A stretch of 64,000 bases of DNA, taken from positions 1 through 64,000 of the forward strand of contig NZ_WHZV01000003.1 of NCBI RefSeq assembly GCF_010667645.1. The letters are read 5' to 3'. The translations under genes were made by a program, and so were the position numbers. Source of the stretch: Bifidobacterium platyrrhinorum. GTDB lineage: Bacteria; Actinomycetota; Actinomycetes; Actinomycetales; Bifidobacteriaceae. Shown here in pieces: positions 1-8,494 of the stretch (its first letter is position 1; every line of letters begins with the position of its first letter). The notes beneath the pieces were generated by a model. The model did no database searches and had not been told where the DNA came from. It saw only the letters and a list, made by a program, of their open reading frames with translations.

Positions 1-128
1 TGGGCAGGACGCTCAAAATAATCCACGCCACGCCGATGACACGCGCGGATAAGACCCACGTTTCTTTACTTAACCCCTAAAACACCACGTTTAGTTCCTA
101 TAGGCCCAATGCCGCCGTTTTCGGCATG

Positions 129-160
129 AAAAAAGGGATTCATGGCGAACCATGAATCCC
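129..160 (-). terminator. Intrinsic terminator of the tRNA-Ser gene
   Basis: Perfect 11-bp stem (135-145 with 150-160) and a 4-nt loop. On the minus strand it is followed by a T-run (129-134). It sits just downstream of the tRNA 3' end. Confidence 0.85.
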
Positions 161-167
161 TGTCTTG

Positions 168-255
168 CGGAGTGAGGGGGATTCGAACCCCCGAGCCGCT
201 CAAAGCAGCTAACACCTTAGCAGGGTGCCCCTTTCGGCCACTCAGGCATCACTCC
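168..255 (-). tRNA. tRNA-Ser(GCU)
   Basis: On the minus strand an 88-nt cloverleaf starts GGAGTGA and closes with TCACTCC plus discriminator G. The anticodon loop CTGCTAA gives anticodon GCU, which reads AGC/AGU serine codons. The long variable arm between anticodon and T arms is typical of class II tRNA-Ser. The T loop GTTCGAATC is intact. CCA is not encoded. A possible -10 (TATAGT on the minus strand, 285-290) lies about 30 nt upstream of the 5' end. Confidence 0.95.
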
Positions 256-882
256 ACATTGTGCAATAAGCACAACAGCATGCAACTATACACCATCGCG
301 CGGATGTGACCCGCCGAAATCGGAAAACGGGCAAAGAAAAAACTCCGACCCCGCTTCATGCTCATGCGATGACGCATGTAGGCGGAGCCGGAGGTACGCC
401 ATTGTCCGTCCGTCTCCGCGGTCAAGTCTAATCCAACCGTTTTCGCGACACCCACACACACCGCACATCAAAACGAGCAATATCTCACAATAACTTCACG
501 TGGGGCGGGGTGCGACGTGGGAGCGGCGTGTGCGTGGAAACGGATGGGTGAGCCATGGAGACCATATCCGGTGGAGGGGCCGGCAGAGGCGCATGAGCCG
601 GGTCGTGTGGAGGGGACGTGAGCGGCCTGGACGGATCAGGCCGGAGCCGTCTGTTTGAGTTCGGTGCAGGAGGGATTGTGAGCGGCCTGGACGGGTACGC
701 CACCCCCCGGATGGGCTCCTCCATCGCGGAGGATGCGGCACGGTTCTGGATATTGAGGCGCGAACCCCGTACGGGGGCACCGGGCGATACGCTCGTGATA
801 CGAGAGTCGCAGAAGATGCGGGAAACGCAGGGAGCCACGACGGCCGCGGAGAGGGCGGCCGGTCGGGGAAGGCGGGAGAAGG
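256..882. other. Intergenic stretch with a 17-bp direct repeat
   Basis: I see no convincing gene in these 627 bases. The left end should hold the tRNA promoter. A 17-bp direct repeat (GTGAGCGGCCTGGACGG) occurs at 618-634 and 678-694, each preceded by a GGAGGG-like purine run. The short frames that begin there run into the capA-like gene in another frame and have no recognisable product. Confidence 0.5.
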
Positions 883-2286
883 ATGAACCATATCAACGGA
901 CATGGGCGTCACGCGCCGTTGCAGGAAAAGCCGTCCAGGGCCGTGATCGCCGCGGCCGTCGCGTTGGTCGCATTGCTGGCCGTCGTGCTCGGCGTGGGCG
1001 CGTGGGCGGTCTCCACGGGCAGGCTCGGTTTCGGCGCGGGCCCGGTCGGCGGCGCCTCCGTCTCGAACACGGCATCGGGCTCCGCGCTCGACAAGGCGGA
1101 GACCGCCCCCAAGCCGGCCGCCGAACATCACGGCAACTCCCCGGACTGCCCGGACACGGACTGCATCTCGATGCTCGTCAACGGCGACCTGCTGTTCCAT
1201 GAGGGCCTGTGGGAGCATTTCGCCGGACCGAACACGTCCGCCACCGACGGCACCGCGTTCGACTTCGACCCGTTGTTCGAACCGATGAGGAAGTACATCC
1301 AGGCCTCCGACATCTCCGTATGCGAGTTCGAGACGCCGATCGCCCCGCGCGGCGGCCCCTACTCGGCCTATCCGATCTTCAACATCCCGCCCGAGGTGGC
1401 GGACGCCGCCAAGCACGTGGGATACAACGCGTGCACGCATGCCACGAACCATTCGTGGGACCAGGGCGCCGACGGCATCGCCCGCCTGTGGGACACGCTC
1501 GAATCGGAGGGCATCGCGCAGACCGGCTCGTACAAGACCGAAGCGGATTCCGTCAAGCCCCTCGTCATCGACTCGCCGACCGGCGGCGGCAAGCTGGGCC
1601 TCGTCACCGGCACCGTGTCGCTCAACGGCATGAGCGCCGACCAGGACTGGCAGGTGGACCGTCTACGCGAGGACGGCGACCCGCACCATGATTCCGACAT
1701 CCAGCGCGCGGTCGACAAGGCGAACAAGGCGCGCGAGCAGGGCGCCGACGTGGTCGCCATCTCCATGCATTCGGTGCAGGAGTATCTCGACGACGCCGAC
1801 TCGTGGCAGGTGTCCGAGGCGCACGAGCTCGCCGACACGGGCGCGTTCGACGTGATCTACGGCGCCGGATGCCATTGCGTGCAGCCCATCGAGCACTACA
1901 ACAACACGTGGATCATCTACGGCACCGGCAACGCGGTCACCGTCACCTCGTACATCCCCGGCAACGAGGTGAACAACCAGGGCATGACGGCGCGCATCCA
2001 GTTCGCCGGCAAAAAGGGCGTCAAAGGATCGTGGCGCGTGAACCGCATCGACTGGCTGCCTACCGCGAACATGCGCCAGGGCCAGTACGTGTGGTGCCCG
2101 ATCTCCTCCGACCATCCGGACGGCACCTGCTGGAACGACGCGGAGGACGCCAAACAGCGCCAGCGCATCTCGGACGTCATCTACAAGATGGGCGCCGACC
2201 CGAACGTCGTGCGCGAATGGAACATCACCGCCGAGCAACAGGCGAAGCAGGCGCAACAAACGGGGCAGGCGGACCAGGACAAGTAG
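883..2286 (+). CDS. Membrane-anchored CapA-family protein
   Basis: A 467-residue protein of the CapA/PgsA fold, a metallophosphatase-like family linked to poly-gamma-glutamate capsule assembly and also found as exported proteins of unknown substrate. Residues about 20-43 form one hydrophobic segment with no clear signal-peptidase site, so the protein is probably anchored by its N-terminus with the domain outside. Family landmarks are a GDLLFH segment soon after the anchor, an NHSWDQG segment where CapA proteins carry NNH-type metal ligands, and QPIEHYNN followed by IIYGTGN, the usual QPIE...YSLGN block. The tail is Gln/Ala-rich. The ATG has a GGGAGAAGG site just upstream. No capsule genes are adjacent, so a role in poly-gamma-glutamate is not supported here. 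Confidence 0.8.
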   Translation: MNHINGHGRHAPLQEKPSRAVIAAAVALVALLAVVLGVGAWAVSTGRLGFGAGPVGGASVSNTASGSALDKAETAPKPAAEHHGNSPDCPDTDCISMLVNGDLLFHEGLWEHFAGPNTSATDGTAFDFDPLFEPMRKYIQASDISVCEFETPIAPRGGPYSAYPIFNIPPEVADAAKHVGYNACTHATNHSWDQGADGIARLWDTLESEGIAQTGSYKTEADSVKPLVIDSPTGGGKLGLVTGTVSLNGMSADQDWQVDRLREDGDPHHDSDIQRAVDKANKAREQGADVVAISMHSVQEYLDDADSWQVSEAHELADTGAFDVIYGAGCHCVQPIEHYNNTWIIYGTGNAVTVTSYIPGNEVNNQGMTARIQFAGKKGVKGSWRVNRIDWLPTANMRQGQYVWCPISSDHPDGTCWNDAEDAKQRQRISDVIYKMGADPNVVREWNITAEQQAKQAQQTGQADQDK

Positions 2287-2353
2287 ACCCGGTGGGAACC
2301 CCGGCGACCCGGCCGCAACGTCCCCGGCACACTCCCGGCGGTAAGGTGAAGCC

Positions 2354-3514
2354 ATGACCGAGACCGAGAAGACCGAGACTCCGGGCACCGGGCCCGAAAC
2401 CCACCCCGGGAACGCAACCCCAAACGCCCCGAACACCCCGGACGCCCTCCACGACGCCGCCCACCCCGTCATCGCCGACACGCAGCCCGACCGCCCCGAC
2501 CTGCCGCTGGTCGTCATGCCCGCCGTGCTCGACTCGATGGTCGCGCCGCTCACCGCGCGGTTCGACATGCTGCGCGACGTGGCCCGCGTGCGCCTGTACG
2601 GCGATTTCACGGAGGACGAGGACCTCATCGCCGCCCGCTGCGCCGACGCGGACGTCATGCTCAACGGCGGGCCGCACCTGTCCGACCGGCTGCTGCGCCG
2701 CCTGTGCGGCGGCGTGCGCGGCGGCGAGGGCGGCCACGTGCGCTGCATCGTCTTCTCCGGCACCGGCGTGGCCAGCTACATCAACCTGGCCCTGGCGCGC
2801 GAGCTCGGCGTGCGCGTGTGCAACGCCGTGCACTACGGCGACGCGGCCGTGGCCGAACACACCTTCGCGCTCATCTTCGAACTGCTGCGCCACGCCGGCG
2901 CGTTGGACGCGGGCATCAAGGCGGGCGGATGGTCGGGCGCGCTCGCCGACGGCCGCCAGCTCTCCGGCCGTCGTCTCGGCATCATCGGCCTTGGCGGCAT
3001 CGGCGCCACCGTGGCGCGCATCGCCCGCGCGTTCGGCATGGAGGTGTCCGCGTGGCGTTCCGGTCACACGCCGGAAAGCCGGTTCGCCGAATCGGGCGTC
3101 ACGCCCGTCGACGACCTGAACGCGCTCATCGACGGCTCCGACGTCGTCTCCGTGCATCTGCCGCTCATCGACGGCGCCACGCGCGGCCTCATCACCGCCG
3201 ACAACCTCGCGCACCTGAAGCCCGGCACGCTGTTCGTCAACACGGCGCGCGCGGAGGTCATCGCCCCCGGCGCGCTCCTCGCGAGGCTGGAACGCGGCGA
3301 CGTGCCGGCCGCGCTCGACGTGTTCGACCGCGAACCGCTGCCGGCGGACGATCCGTTGCGCCGTCTGCCCGGCGTCGTCCTGACGCCGCACGTCGGCTGG
3401 CGCACCGACGGCGCGTTCGTCGACCTGACGCGTCAGATGGTCGAGGCGACGCGCGCGTTCCTCACCGGCGGCGAGATGAACGTCGTCGTCTCCGAGCACG
3501 ACGCGGAGACCTGA
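2354..3514 (+). CDS. D-isomer-specific 2-hydroxyacid dehydrogenase
   Basis: A 386-residue NAD-dependent D-2-hydroxyacid dehydrogenase. The Rossmann motif GLGGIG lies near residue 211 in the segment LGIIGLGGIG. The catalytic Arg is in NTARAEV (about 298), the Glu in FDREPL (about 327) and the His in TPHVGW (about 345). Residues 1-50 are a Thr/Pro/Glu-rich extension absent from most family members; the fold begins near LPLVVMP. Substrate cannot be told from sequence; phosphoglycerate or hydroxypyruvate-type substrates are possible. The stop overlaps the start of the next gene (TGATG), suggesting translational coupling. Confidence 0.85.
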   Translation: MTETEKTETPGTGPETHPGNATPNAPNTPDALHDAAHPVIADTQPDRPDLPLVVMPAVLDSMVAPLTARFDMLRDVARVRLYGDFTEDEDLIAARCADADVMLNGGPHLSDRLLRRLCGGVRGGEGGHVRCIVFSGTGVASYINLALARELGVRVCNAVHYGDAAVAEHTFALIFELLRHAGALDAGIKAGGWSGALADGRQLSGRRLGIIGLGGIGATVARIARAFGMEVSAWRSGHTPESRFAESGVTPVDDLNALIDGSDVVSVHLPLIDGATRGLITADNLAHLKPGTLFVNTARAEVIAPGALLARLERGDVPAALDVFDREPLPADDPLRRLPGVVLTPHVGWRTDGAFVDLTRQMVEATRAFLTGGEMNVVVSEHDAET

Positions 3515-4155
3515 TGCGCACGATCCTCGATCCGGTCGACCGGCCCGCGCATGACGCGTTCGTCGAGAAGAAATCCGAGTTCATCGGCGACGCCGCGCAC
3601 GTGGATTCGCTCGATGAGGCGCTCGCCTTCGTCGAAACGATCCGCGACCTGCACCCGAAATCGCGCCACGTCGCCTACGCGGCGGTGTGCGGCGGCGCCG
3701 ACGGGCGCGTCGCCGAGCGCATGAGCGACGACGGCGAGCCGTCCGGCACCGCCGGCAAGCCGATCCTCGACGTGATCCGCGCGAACGACCTCACCGACTG
3801 CGTCGTGGCCGTGACCCGCTATTTCGGCGGCATCCTGCTCGGTTCGGGCGGGCTCATCCGCGCGTATTCGACCGGCGCGTCCATCGCCGTCAAGGCGGCC
3901 CGGCAGGCGGCCATCGTGCCGTGCCGGCGGTATCTCGTCGCGTTGCAGTACCCGCAGCTCAAGCGTTTCGGGCAGATCCTCGCCTCGCTGGACGGCATGC
4001 AGTCCGACGAGACGTACGCGGCGGACGTCACGCTCGTCGCGTCGCTGCCGGCCGACGCCGCCGCGCGCTTCGAGGACCTCGTGCGCGAGACGTTCAACGC
4101 GACCGTCACGCCGGAGCCGATCGACATGGTGAACCGGGCCGTCGCCCTCGGCTGA
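3514..4155 (+). CDS. YigZ/IMPACT-family protein
   Basis: A 213-residue YigZ/IMPACT-family protein with an N-terminal UPF0029 domain and a C-terminal DUF1949-type domain. The diagnostic segments are DDGEPSGTAGKPIL and VTRYFGGILLGSGGL. Family members bind nucleic acid or ribosomal factors, and eukaryotic IMPACT modulates GCN2; the bacterial role is not settled. I chose the ATG that overlaps the upstream TGA; a longer frame runs back inside the dehydrogenase but its translation there is a shadow. No separate promoter is evident, so it should be cotranscribed with the dehydrogenase. Confidence 0.85.
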   Translation: MRTILDPVDRPAHDAFVEKKSEFIGDAAHVDSLDEALAFVETIRDLHPKSRHVAYAAVCGGADGRVAERMSDDGEPSGTAGKPILDVIRANDLTDCVVAVTRYFGGILLGSGGLIRAYSTGASIAVKAARQAAIVPCRRYLVALQYPQLKRFGQILASLDGMQSDETYAADVTLVASLPADAAARFEDLVRETFNATVTPEPIDMVNRAVALG

Positions 4156-4181
4156 GGCGCGTCTCGGCTAAGCTGGGGCGC

Positions 4182-4793
4182 ATGACCGACTTCGAACCGC
4201 TGACCGTCACCTACGAGCATCTGCGCCATTCCACCGATTCCGCCGAACTGTCCGAGTTCGCGCGCCGCGACCTGCCCGACCGTGCCGACCAGGCCGCGTT
4301 CTCCCGCGCCACCGCACTGCTCGAGGCGGTGGGCGGCAATCCGAACACCCCGGTGGAGGACCGCGTGTTCCTCGCCGAGACGATGCCGTTCCCGAACGTG
4401 CTGGTCAAGCTGGCGGCGGACCCGGAGCCCGCGGTGCGCAAGGCGGTGGCCGGCAACGCGAGCGACAAGAACTGGCTGGTGGGCCGGCTGACCAAGGACC
4501 CGGTCGCCGAGGTGCGCGACACGGCGCTGCGCAACAAGAAGACCTCGTGGAAGATGCGCCTCGAGGGCGCGCAGAACCCGGAGGTGGACGCGGCCACGCT
4601 CGCGTTCCTCGCCACGCTGGGCACCGAGCTCGAGCCGGACGCCCCCGCCGTGCTCTCGTCGATGGTGCGCCGCGCGGTGGCGCTCAACCCGAACGTCACC
4701 CCGGAGACGTTGGAATCATTGGCCGCGGACCCCTCCGAGGAGGTGCGTCACGCGGTGGCCAGGAGGAGGGCCTCGCAGGTGGCCAACGGCTGA
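4182..4793 (+). CDS. Leucine-rich-variant/HEAT-like repeat protein
   Basis: A 203-residue all-helical protein with short tandem units of the form DPEPAVRKAVAGN, DPVAEVRDTALRN and DPSEEVRHAVARR. These match the bacterial leucine-rich-repeat-variant/HEAT-like pattern in which Asp-Pro starts a helix and VR-x-AVA packs it. Such proteins are scaffolds with no enzymatic residues; partner unknown. The start is the ATG 26 nt after the YigZ stop. The gene may belong to the same transcript. Confidence 0.7.
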   Translation: MTDFEPLTVTYEHLRHSTDSAELSEFARRDLPDRADQAAFSRATALLEAVGGNPNTPVEDRVFLAETMPFPNVLVKLAADPEPAVRKAVAGNASDKNWLVGRLTKDPVAEVRDTALRNKKTSWKMRLEGAQNPEVDAATLAFLATLGTELEPDAPAVLSSMVRRAVALNPNVTPETLESLAADPSEEVRHAVARRRASQVANG

Positions 4794-4874
4794 ACGGGAG
4801 GTGAAGTGTACGACACCTTGCGTGGATGACCGTGGCGTCGGCGTTTTCTCCACATCAGCGTTACACTGGGAACC

Positions 4875-7040
4875 ATGACTGAGAGAACGGAAAGTGATGA
4901 GCGTCTTGCCCGTCCGCTGATCCAGTTGGCCAAATTGGTCGGCATCGGAACCAGTTACGTCGGGATGAGCGACGACTACCACGAGATCGACGATGATGTC
5001 CTGGTGGCCGTGCTCGCCGCGCTCGGCGTCGACGCCTCGAACGACGAGGCGATCGCGCGATCGACCAAGCAGATCAAGGATTCCCGGCGCAGCCGCCTGG
5101 TCGCCCCGACCGTGTTGCACACGGTCGGCGAGGAGACCCGCGTGCTGGTCAACAACGGCGTGTTCGAACTGCCCTCCGCGCGCATCACGCTGGAGAACGG
5201 CGAGGACTATGGCAAGCCTCTGGCGTTCGGCGCGGGCGACGGCGCCAAGGCCTACGTGCTCAACGACAAGTTCATCACCACCTCCGCGATCGTCATCCCG
5301 GCGGACCTGCCCGCCGGCTACCATACGCTGCACGTCGAGGTCGGCGGCCGCAGGCAGGACGCCACGCTGATCAGCGCGCCCTCCCGCGTCGAGCTGCTCG
5401 ACGAGATGAAGGACGGCCACCTGTGGGGCTGGATGGCGCAGCTGTACTCCATCCGCTCCGCCGACTCGTGGGGCGTGGGCGACTTCCAGGATCTCGCCGA
5501 CCTGCTCAGGGACGCGAAGGCCCATACGGGCAGCGACTTCGCGCTCATCAACCCGGTGCACGCCGCCGAGCCGGTCTCGCCGCTCACCCCGTCGCCGTAC
5601 CTGCCGATCTCGCGCGGACTGCTGAACTTCACCTACATCCGGCCCGAATCCATCGAGGAGTACAACCTGCTCGGCAAGGAGAGCCTCGAGCAGGTGCAGC
5701 AGCTGCACGCCTCGGTCGAACCGCTCAACGGCGACGCGCAGCTCATCGACCGCGACGGCATGTGGCGCGCCAAGATGCACGCGCTGTGGATCATCTTCAA
5801 GCTGGGCCGCTCCCCGGAACGCCAGCAGGCGTTCTCCGACTTCTGCGCCAAGGCCGGCGACGACCTCGAGGGCTACGCCACCTGGTGCCTGTGCTACGAC
5901 AAGTGGGGCGCGCCGAGCATGGACCCGGAGAACTGGGAACGCAAGTTCACCAAGGACTCGCCCGAGGTGCAGGGACTCAAGCAGCAGTTCCCGGACACGC
6001 TGAACTTCTACCGCTGGCTCGAATGGATCGCCACCGAGCAGCTCGACCGCGCGCAGGCGCAGGCCCGCGAGGCCGGCATGCGCATCGGCGTCATGGCCGA
6101 CATGGCCGTGGGCGTGCATGCGCTCGGCTCCGAGGTGTGGTGGCATCCGGAGAACTTCGCCAAGGGCGCGACCGTCGGCGCCCCGCCGGACATGTTCAAC
6201 CAGCAGGGCCAGGACTGGAGCCAGCCGCCGCTCAACCCGATCGCGCTGGAGAACACCGGCTACGCCCCCTACCGCAACCTCGTGCACAACATGTTCGCGC
6301 ACGCGGGCGCGGTGCGCATCGACCACATCCTGGGCCTGTTCCGCCTGTGGTGGGTGCCCGCCGGCCGCAAGCCGCTGGACGGCGCGTACGTGCACTACGA
6401 TTCCGAGATCATGCTGGGCATCCTCGCGCTCGAGGCGTCCCGTGCGGACGGCGTGGTCGTCGGCGAGGACCTCGGCGTCGTGCCGGCCTACGTGGCCGAC
6501 TCCCTGTCCAAGCACGGACTGCTCGGCTGCGCGGTCGAATGGTTCGAGCAGCGCGACGGCAAGTTCCGCGCCCCCGCCGACTGGCGTCCCTACGCGCTCG
6601 CCTCGGTGAACACCCACGACCTGCCGCCGGCGGCCGGCTACCTCGAGCTGGAGCACGTCGAGCTGCGCGAGCGCCTCGGCCTGCTGGCCGGTCCCAAGGA
6701 GGAGTTCGAGCGTTCCGCCATGGCCGAGCAGGACGCCATGCTCGAGATGCTCGTGCGCAACGGCTACCTCGACGCCGACTTCGCCGAGCACCGCAAGGAG
6801 CATGAGCAGGACATCATCGAGGCCCAGTACCGCGCGCTCAAGGGCTCGCCGTGCAAGCTGCTCGCCGCCTCCGTCACCGACGCGGTGGGGGAGAGGCGCG
6901 CGCAGAACCAGCCGGGCACCAACAACGAGTACCCGAACTGGCGCATCCCGCTCGGCGACGGCGACGGCAACGTCGTGCCGGTCGAGGGCCTGTTCGAACG
7001 CGAGTCCGTGCAGCGCATCGCGAAGATCATGAACGACTGA
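4875..7040 (+). CDS. malQ: 4-alpha-glucanotransferase (amylomaltase, GH77)
   Basis: A 721-residue GH77 enzyme that transfers alpha-1,4-glucan segments between maltooligosaccharides in the cytoplasm. An N-terminal extension (about residues 1-150) precedes the barrel, as in actinobacterial MalQ. Catalytic residues are visible: nucleophile Asp483 in VRIDHILG, acid/base Glu531 in GEDLG and transition-state Asp582 in NTHDLPP. Length agrees with the long-form family. The C-terminus holds the usual PNWRIPL and LFERESVQRIAKIM segments. It is followed by a GC-rich hairpin and then by the rplM operon. It should act with GlgX (coded 1.4 kb further on) in glycogen and maltodextrin turnover. Confidence 0.95.
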   Translation: MTERTESDERLARPLIQLAKLVGIGTSYVGMSDDYHEIDDDVLVAVLAALGVDASNDEAIARSTKQIKDSRRSRLVAPTVLHTVGEETRVLVNNGVFELPSARITLENGEDYGKPLAFGAGDGAKAYVLNDKFITTSAIVIPADLPAGYHTLHVEVGGRRQDATLISAPSRVELLDEMKDGHLWGWMAQLYSIRSADSWGVGDFQDLADLLRDAKAHTGSDFALINPVHAAEPVSPLTPSPYLPISRGLLNFTYIRPESIEEYNLLGKESLEQVQQLHASVEPLNGDAQLIDRDGMWRAKMHALWIIFKLGRSPERQQAFSDFCAKAGDDLEGYATWCLCYDKWGAPSMDPENWERKFTKDSPEVQGLKQQFPDTLNFYRWLEWIATEQLDRAQAQAREAGMRIGVMADMAVGVHALGSEVWWHPENFAKGATVGAPPDMFNQQGQDWSQPPLNPIALENTGYAPYRNLVHNMFAHAGAVRIDHILGLFRLWWVPAGRKPLDGAYVHYDSEIMLGILALEASRADGVVVGEDLGVVPAYVADSLSKHGLLGCAVEWFEQRDGKFRAPADWRPYALASVNTHDLPPAAGYLELEHVELRERLGLLAGPKEEFERSAMAEQDAMLEMLVRNGYLDADFAEHRKEHEQDIIEAQYRALKGSPCKLLAASVTDAVGERRAQNQPGTNNEYPNWRIPLGDGDGNVVPVEGLFERESVQRIAKIMND

Positions 7041-7392
7041 CGGCGGGCGGCCGGTACCTGCCGCCGCCGGCTGCCGGCCCGAACCGATCGTCTCCGGAGC
7101 CCCTCCTCGCGAGGGGCTCCTCGCGTATCCCCGCGCATGTCGCGGGGCCGGCCCGGGCTGCCCCCGGCACCGCCCCGGTGCTGCGACACGCCCGGGGCAA
7201 TGTCAGGCCCGGCGATATACTAGTGGATTGTTGTGTTTCCCTAAGGGGTCCTTCAAAGCGCTTTCCCACTCGCCACCGAGGACTTTCAGGGAGCCCACGG
7301 ATAAAGAGGTCGAGGCCTCTCGGGCCGCGCGCCCCAACCAAGCGCACGCCGAGCAGCCGAAACCCGGAACACAATAGTGAAAAGGTAGAACA
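7041..7392 (+). other. malQ-rplM intergenic region with hairpin and long rplM leader
   Basis: A 352-base stretch without a gene. A GC-rich hairpin (7096-7120, GGAGCCCCT and its complement, no T-run) may end malQ transcription. A likely -10 TATACT (7216-7221) would give an rplM leader of about 165 nt; no good -35 is seen. Such a leader is long enough for ribosomal-protein feedback control, but I do not recognise a named leader family. Confidence 0.4.
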
Positions 7393-7842
7393 GTGAAGAC
7401 TTTCACCCCGAAGCCAGCTGATCTGACTCATGACTGGTACATCGTCGATGCCACTGACGTGGTGCTTGGTCGTCTCGCCTCCCAGGTTGCGACCCTGCTG
7501 CGCGGCAAGAACAAGCCGACCTACGCGCCCCACGCCGATTCCGGCAACTTCGTTATCGTGATCAACGCCGACAAGATCGCGCTGACCGGTAACAAGATGG
7601 GCAAGGAACTGTACACGCACTCCGGTCGCCCCGGCGGCCTGCGTCGCGACAAGTACGCCGAGCTGCTCAAGCACAACCCGGAGCGCATCATCACCACCGC
7701 CGTCAAGGGCATGCTGCCGAAGAACCGTCTTGCCAAGGTGCAGCTCGGTCGTCTGCGCGTGTTCGCCGGCGAGGCCCACCCGCACACCGCCCAGAAGCCG
7801 CAGGTCTTCGAGATCCAGCAGGTTTCTCAGCAGGCTAAGTGA
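7393..7842 (+). CDS. rplM: 50S ribosomal protein L13
   Basis: A 149-residue L13, essential for early assembly of the large subunit. It shows the family segments [16 protein letters not shown] near the start, [25 protein letters not shown] in the middle (as separate conserved blocks) and VKGMLPKN. Length is typical of actinobacteria. It forms an operon with rpsI 20 nt downstream, the near-universal rplM-rpsI arrangement. Ribosome-binding site AAAGG lies upstream of the ATG. Confidence 0.97.
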   Translation: MKTFTPKPADLTHDWYIVDATDVVLGRLASQVATLLRGKNKPTYAPHADSGNFVIVINADKIALTGNKMGKELYTHSGRPGGLRRDKYAELLKHNPERIITTAVKGMLPKNRLAKVQLGRLRVFAGEAHPHTAQKPQVFEIQQVSQQAK

Positions 7843-7862
7843 ACCGAAGGGAGATAGAGAAC

Positions 7863-8354
7863 ATGGCTGAAAACACCAACAACTCCGCGGTTCAGGAAAC
7901 CGAAGAGGAGCTCACCAGCTACACCACCGAGACCAACGCCGGCGCCGGCACCGGCACCTCCGCGATCGAACCGGGCTACGGCACCGGTCGCCGCAAGGAG
8001 GCCGTCGCCCGCGTCCGCCTGATCCCGGGCTCCGGCAAGTGGACCATCAACGGCCGCACCTTGGAGGAGTACTTCCCCTCCAAGCTGCTGCAGCGTGAGG
8101 TCAACTCCCCGATCGTGCTCCTCAAGCTCGAGGGCAAGTTCGACGTCGTCGTCCTCGTCGACGGTGGCGGCACCACCGGCCAGGCCGGCGCCATCCGCCT
8201 CGGCGTGGCCCGTGCGCTGAACGCCATCGATCGCGACGCCAACCGTGCCGCCCTGAAGAAGGCCGGCATGCTGACCCGTGACGCCCGCGTCGTCGAGCGC
8301 AAGAAGGCCGGTCTGCACAAGGCCCGCCGCGCCCCGCAGTTCTCCAAGCGTTGA
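7863..8354 (+). CDS. rpsI: 30S ribosomal protein S9
   Basis: A 163-residue S9. The first about 45 residues are an acidic Thr/Glu/Gly-rich extension common in actinobacterial S9. The core starts at [13 protein letters not shown] and ends in [17 protein letters not shown], whose basic tail reaches the P-site tRNA. The start is the ATG after AGGGAGATAGAGAAC. It is the second gene of the rplM operon and is followed by a terminator hairpin. Confidence 0.97.
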   Translation: MAENTNNSAVQETEEELTSYTTETNAGAGTGTSAIEPGYGTGRRKEAVARVRLIPGSGKWTINGRTLEEYFPSKLLQREVNSPIVLLKLEGKFDVVVLVDGGGTTGQAGAIRLGVARALNAIDRDANRAALKKAGMLTRDARVVERKKAGLHKARRAPQFSKR

Positions 8355-8384
8355 TTTCGCTTGGGCGTGCTGCCCATATGCGCA

Positions 8385-8420
8385 GGAACCCCGTCACCGT
8401 TCGTTCGGTGGCGGGGTTCC
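8385..8420 (+). terminator. Terminator of the rplM-rpsI operon
   Basis: A 15-bp stem (GGAACCCCGTCACCG with its complement) and a 6-nt loop, 30 nt after the rpsI stop. It lies between convergent rpsI and glgX and may serve both, though T-runs are weak. Confidence 0.65.
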
Positions 8421-8494
8421 GTCGTATTCGGGGATTGCTGCGTATTCGGGGAGTCGCCGCGGGCCCGAGCCGGCTCGGTGCCGGCTCGGAGGGG

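Noticed and set aside
618..1202. Open frame with GTG start at the 17-bp direct repeat
   Set aside because: Overlaps the CapA-family gene out of frame and its translation is Arg/Gly-rich without recognisable features.
4716..6803. 695-codon open frame antisense to malQ
   Set aside because: Same GC-skew artefact; MalQ catalytic residues are all on the plus strand.
7216..7392. Known riboswitch in the rplM leader
   Set aside because: No conserved riboswitch core recognised; only a long leader can be claimed.
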